Source: JAGHEK01 sp044426235
GTDB taxonomy: Bacteria > Bacillota > Clostridia > Peptostreptococcales > Peptostreptococcaceae
Length of the DNA stretch: 12,948 bases
Direction: 5' to 3'
NCBI GenBank assembly: GCA_044426235.1
Contig: JAWXUS010000035.1
Location: 1 to 12,948 of the forward strand
In this document: positions 11,383-12,948 of the stretch, piece by piece
Numbering within the stretch: the first letter of the stretch is position 1
Layout of the letters: every line of letters starts with the position of its first letter
Position numbers and translations under genes: made by a program
Notes under the pieces: generated by a model
The model's input: only the letters and a program-made list of their open reading frames with translations
Told to the model about the DNA's origin: nothing
Database searches by the model: none

Positions 11383-12948
11383 TACTTTAACTCTCCGCTA
11401 AATAAATCTATTACATCATCTGGATTATAATCAACCCTAACCCCTGATATCAATTCTTCATCTGAAAAAGCTAAATCTAAATCAATTCCTTCTAAGCTCA
11501 TATCCTTATTTTCATCTAAATTTAAATAAGTATTATCTAAATCTAAATCTTTTAGATTAGCATCGTTTTCTAAAGAGTCTGCTTCGATATCATCATCTAA
11601 AGAGAACATATCTTTATCACAATCAAGATAGTTACTCTTTTTAGGTGAAGGAGGCGCTATGTTTCTGATTTCATAGATTTCTTTTAAAGCTGAATTTATT
11701 GGCTTAGATGCTCCATTATCAAGAATATTATTAGTTGAAATATTCTTAATTACTGGGAAAGAGAATATTACTTCTTCACCCCTGTCGTATAGTTCATGAT
11801 ATAAATCATCTTCTGATTTTTCATTAAGTATCCTTTTATCAGTTATAGATAATATATCTTCATCTATTTCATTAGCTAACTTCTCTTCGTAATTAGAGCA
11901 AGTGTAATTTGGGTCATTCTTAATTTTCTCATTTTCATAGCAATCAAGTATAGCTTTTAGTTGAGTTGAATTAGAATTTACATGAATTGAATGTTCCTTA
12001 AAGTTATTAAATTCTTCATCTATTTGACATTCTAACTCTTCAAGATTTTGATGATTACTTAAATAGCTTGATAAATAAAGTTTCTCAACTCCCTTAATTG
12101 AATTAAGTCTAAATCCTGCGCTATAAGGTGTTGTAATACATCTTCCATAGTCAATAGCCTCTGGCTTAAAGTACCTTCTATTAACCTCAGACACCACTCT
12201 TCTAAAAAGACAAGTATCTTTATAAGAAGTTAAGAAAGTACCATCTTCATCTTGAAGGCTCTTAATATCTAAACCTTCCATTATACATAACCTAATTTCT
12301 TTCATTAAAGAATGCTCAACAATAAATCTTCCAGACGTTCCATCTGCTAAAGGTTTATATGATTTTGCTTGTCTGTATAAAGAAGTATCTATACCAGCAA
12401 ATTCTCCAATTAAAACTTCATCAAGTCCTTCTGCAGTTAGAGGCTCTCTATCTAAGAAGAATTGACCATCACAGAAACTAACTTCAAGTGTATTATAAAG
12501 TATATCATCAAGCTCTAAGCTATCAATATTAATCTTACCGCTTTTTAAAGCAAGCCTGATATAATACATTTGATGTGCATGCATATTTTCATCTAAGTAT
12601 TTAGATACATCAACTTTATCTATAAGCCCAAGTCTAATTTGCTTTAATTGGTCTGAATTATAGGCTCTACCACTTTTTCCTTTAAAGTAATTTACATTAT
12701 CAAAACCAAGGTGAAGAGTGTATTTTATCTGAAGCTCTTGTTCATCTGTAAGCACTTCATCAAATGCAGTAAACATTAAAGAACTCTTTAATCTTCTTTC
12801 TTTTTTTACTTCTGATATTTTTTCCTTTACTCTAACGTATGAGTGTTTATCTTCCTTCATCATATCAAGGATTAAATAGGCTTCCCTATATCTAAACTTC
12901 AAAAAATTTTCTTTATCTAATATAGCGTCTATATATGAATTCTTTATC
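11382..12948 (-). CDS. Large QM-EIR repeat protein with very acidic C-terminus, N-terminus beyond right edge
   Basis: The frame is open to the right edge. A TTG at 12902 is a possible start, but it has no ribosome site and the 15 codons upstream of it are also open, so the gene is treated as 5'-partial. At least 506 residues are visible. Counting from that TTG, repeats include QIKYTLHLGFDN (58), QLKQIRLGLIDKVDVSKY (85), QMYYIRLALKSGK (111) and, after insertions, LMKEIRLCIMEGLDIKSL. Several other units carry inserted loops (for example FKGKSGRA and a RQAKSYKPLADG stretch), unlike the strict spacing in the shorter paralogues. The C-terminal 83 residues contain 27 Asp/Glu against five Lys/Arg. 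Stop and start overlap with the following 35-residue acidic ORF. The function is unknown; the acidic tail could be an interaction surface or a nucleic-acid mimic, which is speculation. Confidence 0.8.
   Translation of the reverse strand, partial: IKNSYIDAILDKENFLKFRYREAYLILDMMKEDKHSYVRVKEKISEVKKERRLKSSLMFTAFDEVLTDEQELQIKYTLHLGFDNVNYFKGKSGRAYNSDQLKQIRLGLIDKVDVSKYLDENMHAHQMYYIRLALKSGKINIDSLELDDILYNTLEVSFCDGQFFLDREPLTAEGLDEVLIGEFAGIDTSLYRQAKSYKPLADGTSGRFIVEHSLMKEIRLCIMEGLDIKSLQDEDGTFLTSYKDTCLFRRVVSEVNRRYFKPEAIDYGRCITTPYSAGFRLNSIKGVEKLYLSSYLSNHQNLEELECQIDEEFNNFKEHSIHVNSNSTQLKAILDCYENEKIKNDPNYTCSNYEEKLANEIDEDILSITDKRILNEKSEDDLYHELYDRGEEVIFSFPVIKNISTNNILDNGASKPINSALKEIYEIRNIAPPSPKKSNYLDCDKDMFSLDDDIEADSLENDANLKDLDLDNTYLNLDENKDMSLEGIDLDLAFSDEELISGVRVDYNPDDVIDLFSGELK

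Noticed and set aside
12900..12948. TTG at 12902 as the true start of the right-edge repeat protein
   Set aside because: No ribosome site precedes it and the frame stays open to the window edge, so the gene most likely starts outside the window.

Overview
The window looks like part of a large mobile element, most likely a conjugative plasmid or integrative element of a low-GC Clostridia member. This rests on very AT-rich DNA, strong AGGAGG-type ribosome binding sites, frequent TTG/GTG starts, U-tract terminators, and the lack of any chromosomal housekeeping gene. The species cannot be named. All larger genes lie on the minus strand, so transcription runs from right to left.

Layout in transcription order: (a) 12948-11275, a long repeat protein cut by the right edge, with a highly acidic tail, translationally coupled to a 35-residue acidic peptide and followed by a hairpin terminator. 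(b) 11102-10065, a 345-residue repeat protein. (c) 9973-9074, a protein made of five tandem MerR-like winged-helix domains and almost nothing else, with its own promoter and terminator. (d) 8920-8321, an IS607-type serine recombinase (MerR-like HTH plus resolvase domain) with Asn where the catalytic Ser is expected and no partner tnpB. (e) 8215-7232, 7107-5704 and 5562-4969, three more repeat proteins, each followed by its own terminator. (f) 4968-3583, about 1.4 kb without a large gene. It holds a plus-strand promoter-small-ORF-terminator unit encoding a 29-residue hydrophobic peptide, a pair of small overlapping plus-strand ORFs, a compact GC-richer patch, and a degenerate 59-bp tandem repeat. 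(g) 3582-2830, a truncated, P-loop-altered relative of plasmid Rep/superfamily 3 helicases. (h) 2660-2220, a short repeat protein. (i) 2078-1, a membrane-anchored lytic transglycosylase of the conjugation type, whose catalytic domain is split by a frameshift at about 105-107 and which leaves the window on the left.

The most striking content is the family of six paralogous proteins built from an exact 26-residue repeat. Its core is Q-M-x-E-I-R-x-G-L, followed by D-v-S-x-Y. The copies differ in repeat number and in their N-terminal regions, which suggests a solenoid scaffold that has expanded and diversified in place. Two HTH genes with near-identical leaders sit in the middle of the array, and the five-HTH protein looks like an amplified version of the recombinase's DNA-binding domain. 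No function for the repeat proteins can be read from sequence. A role in the life of the element (establishment, anti-defence, or regulation of transfer) is only inference from location.
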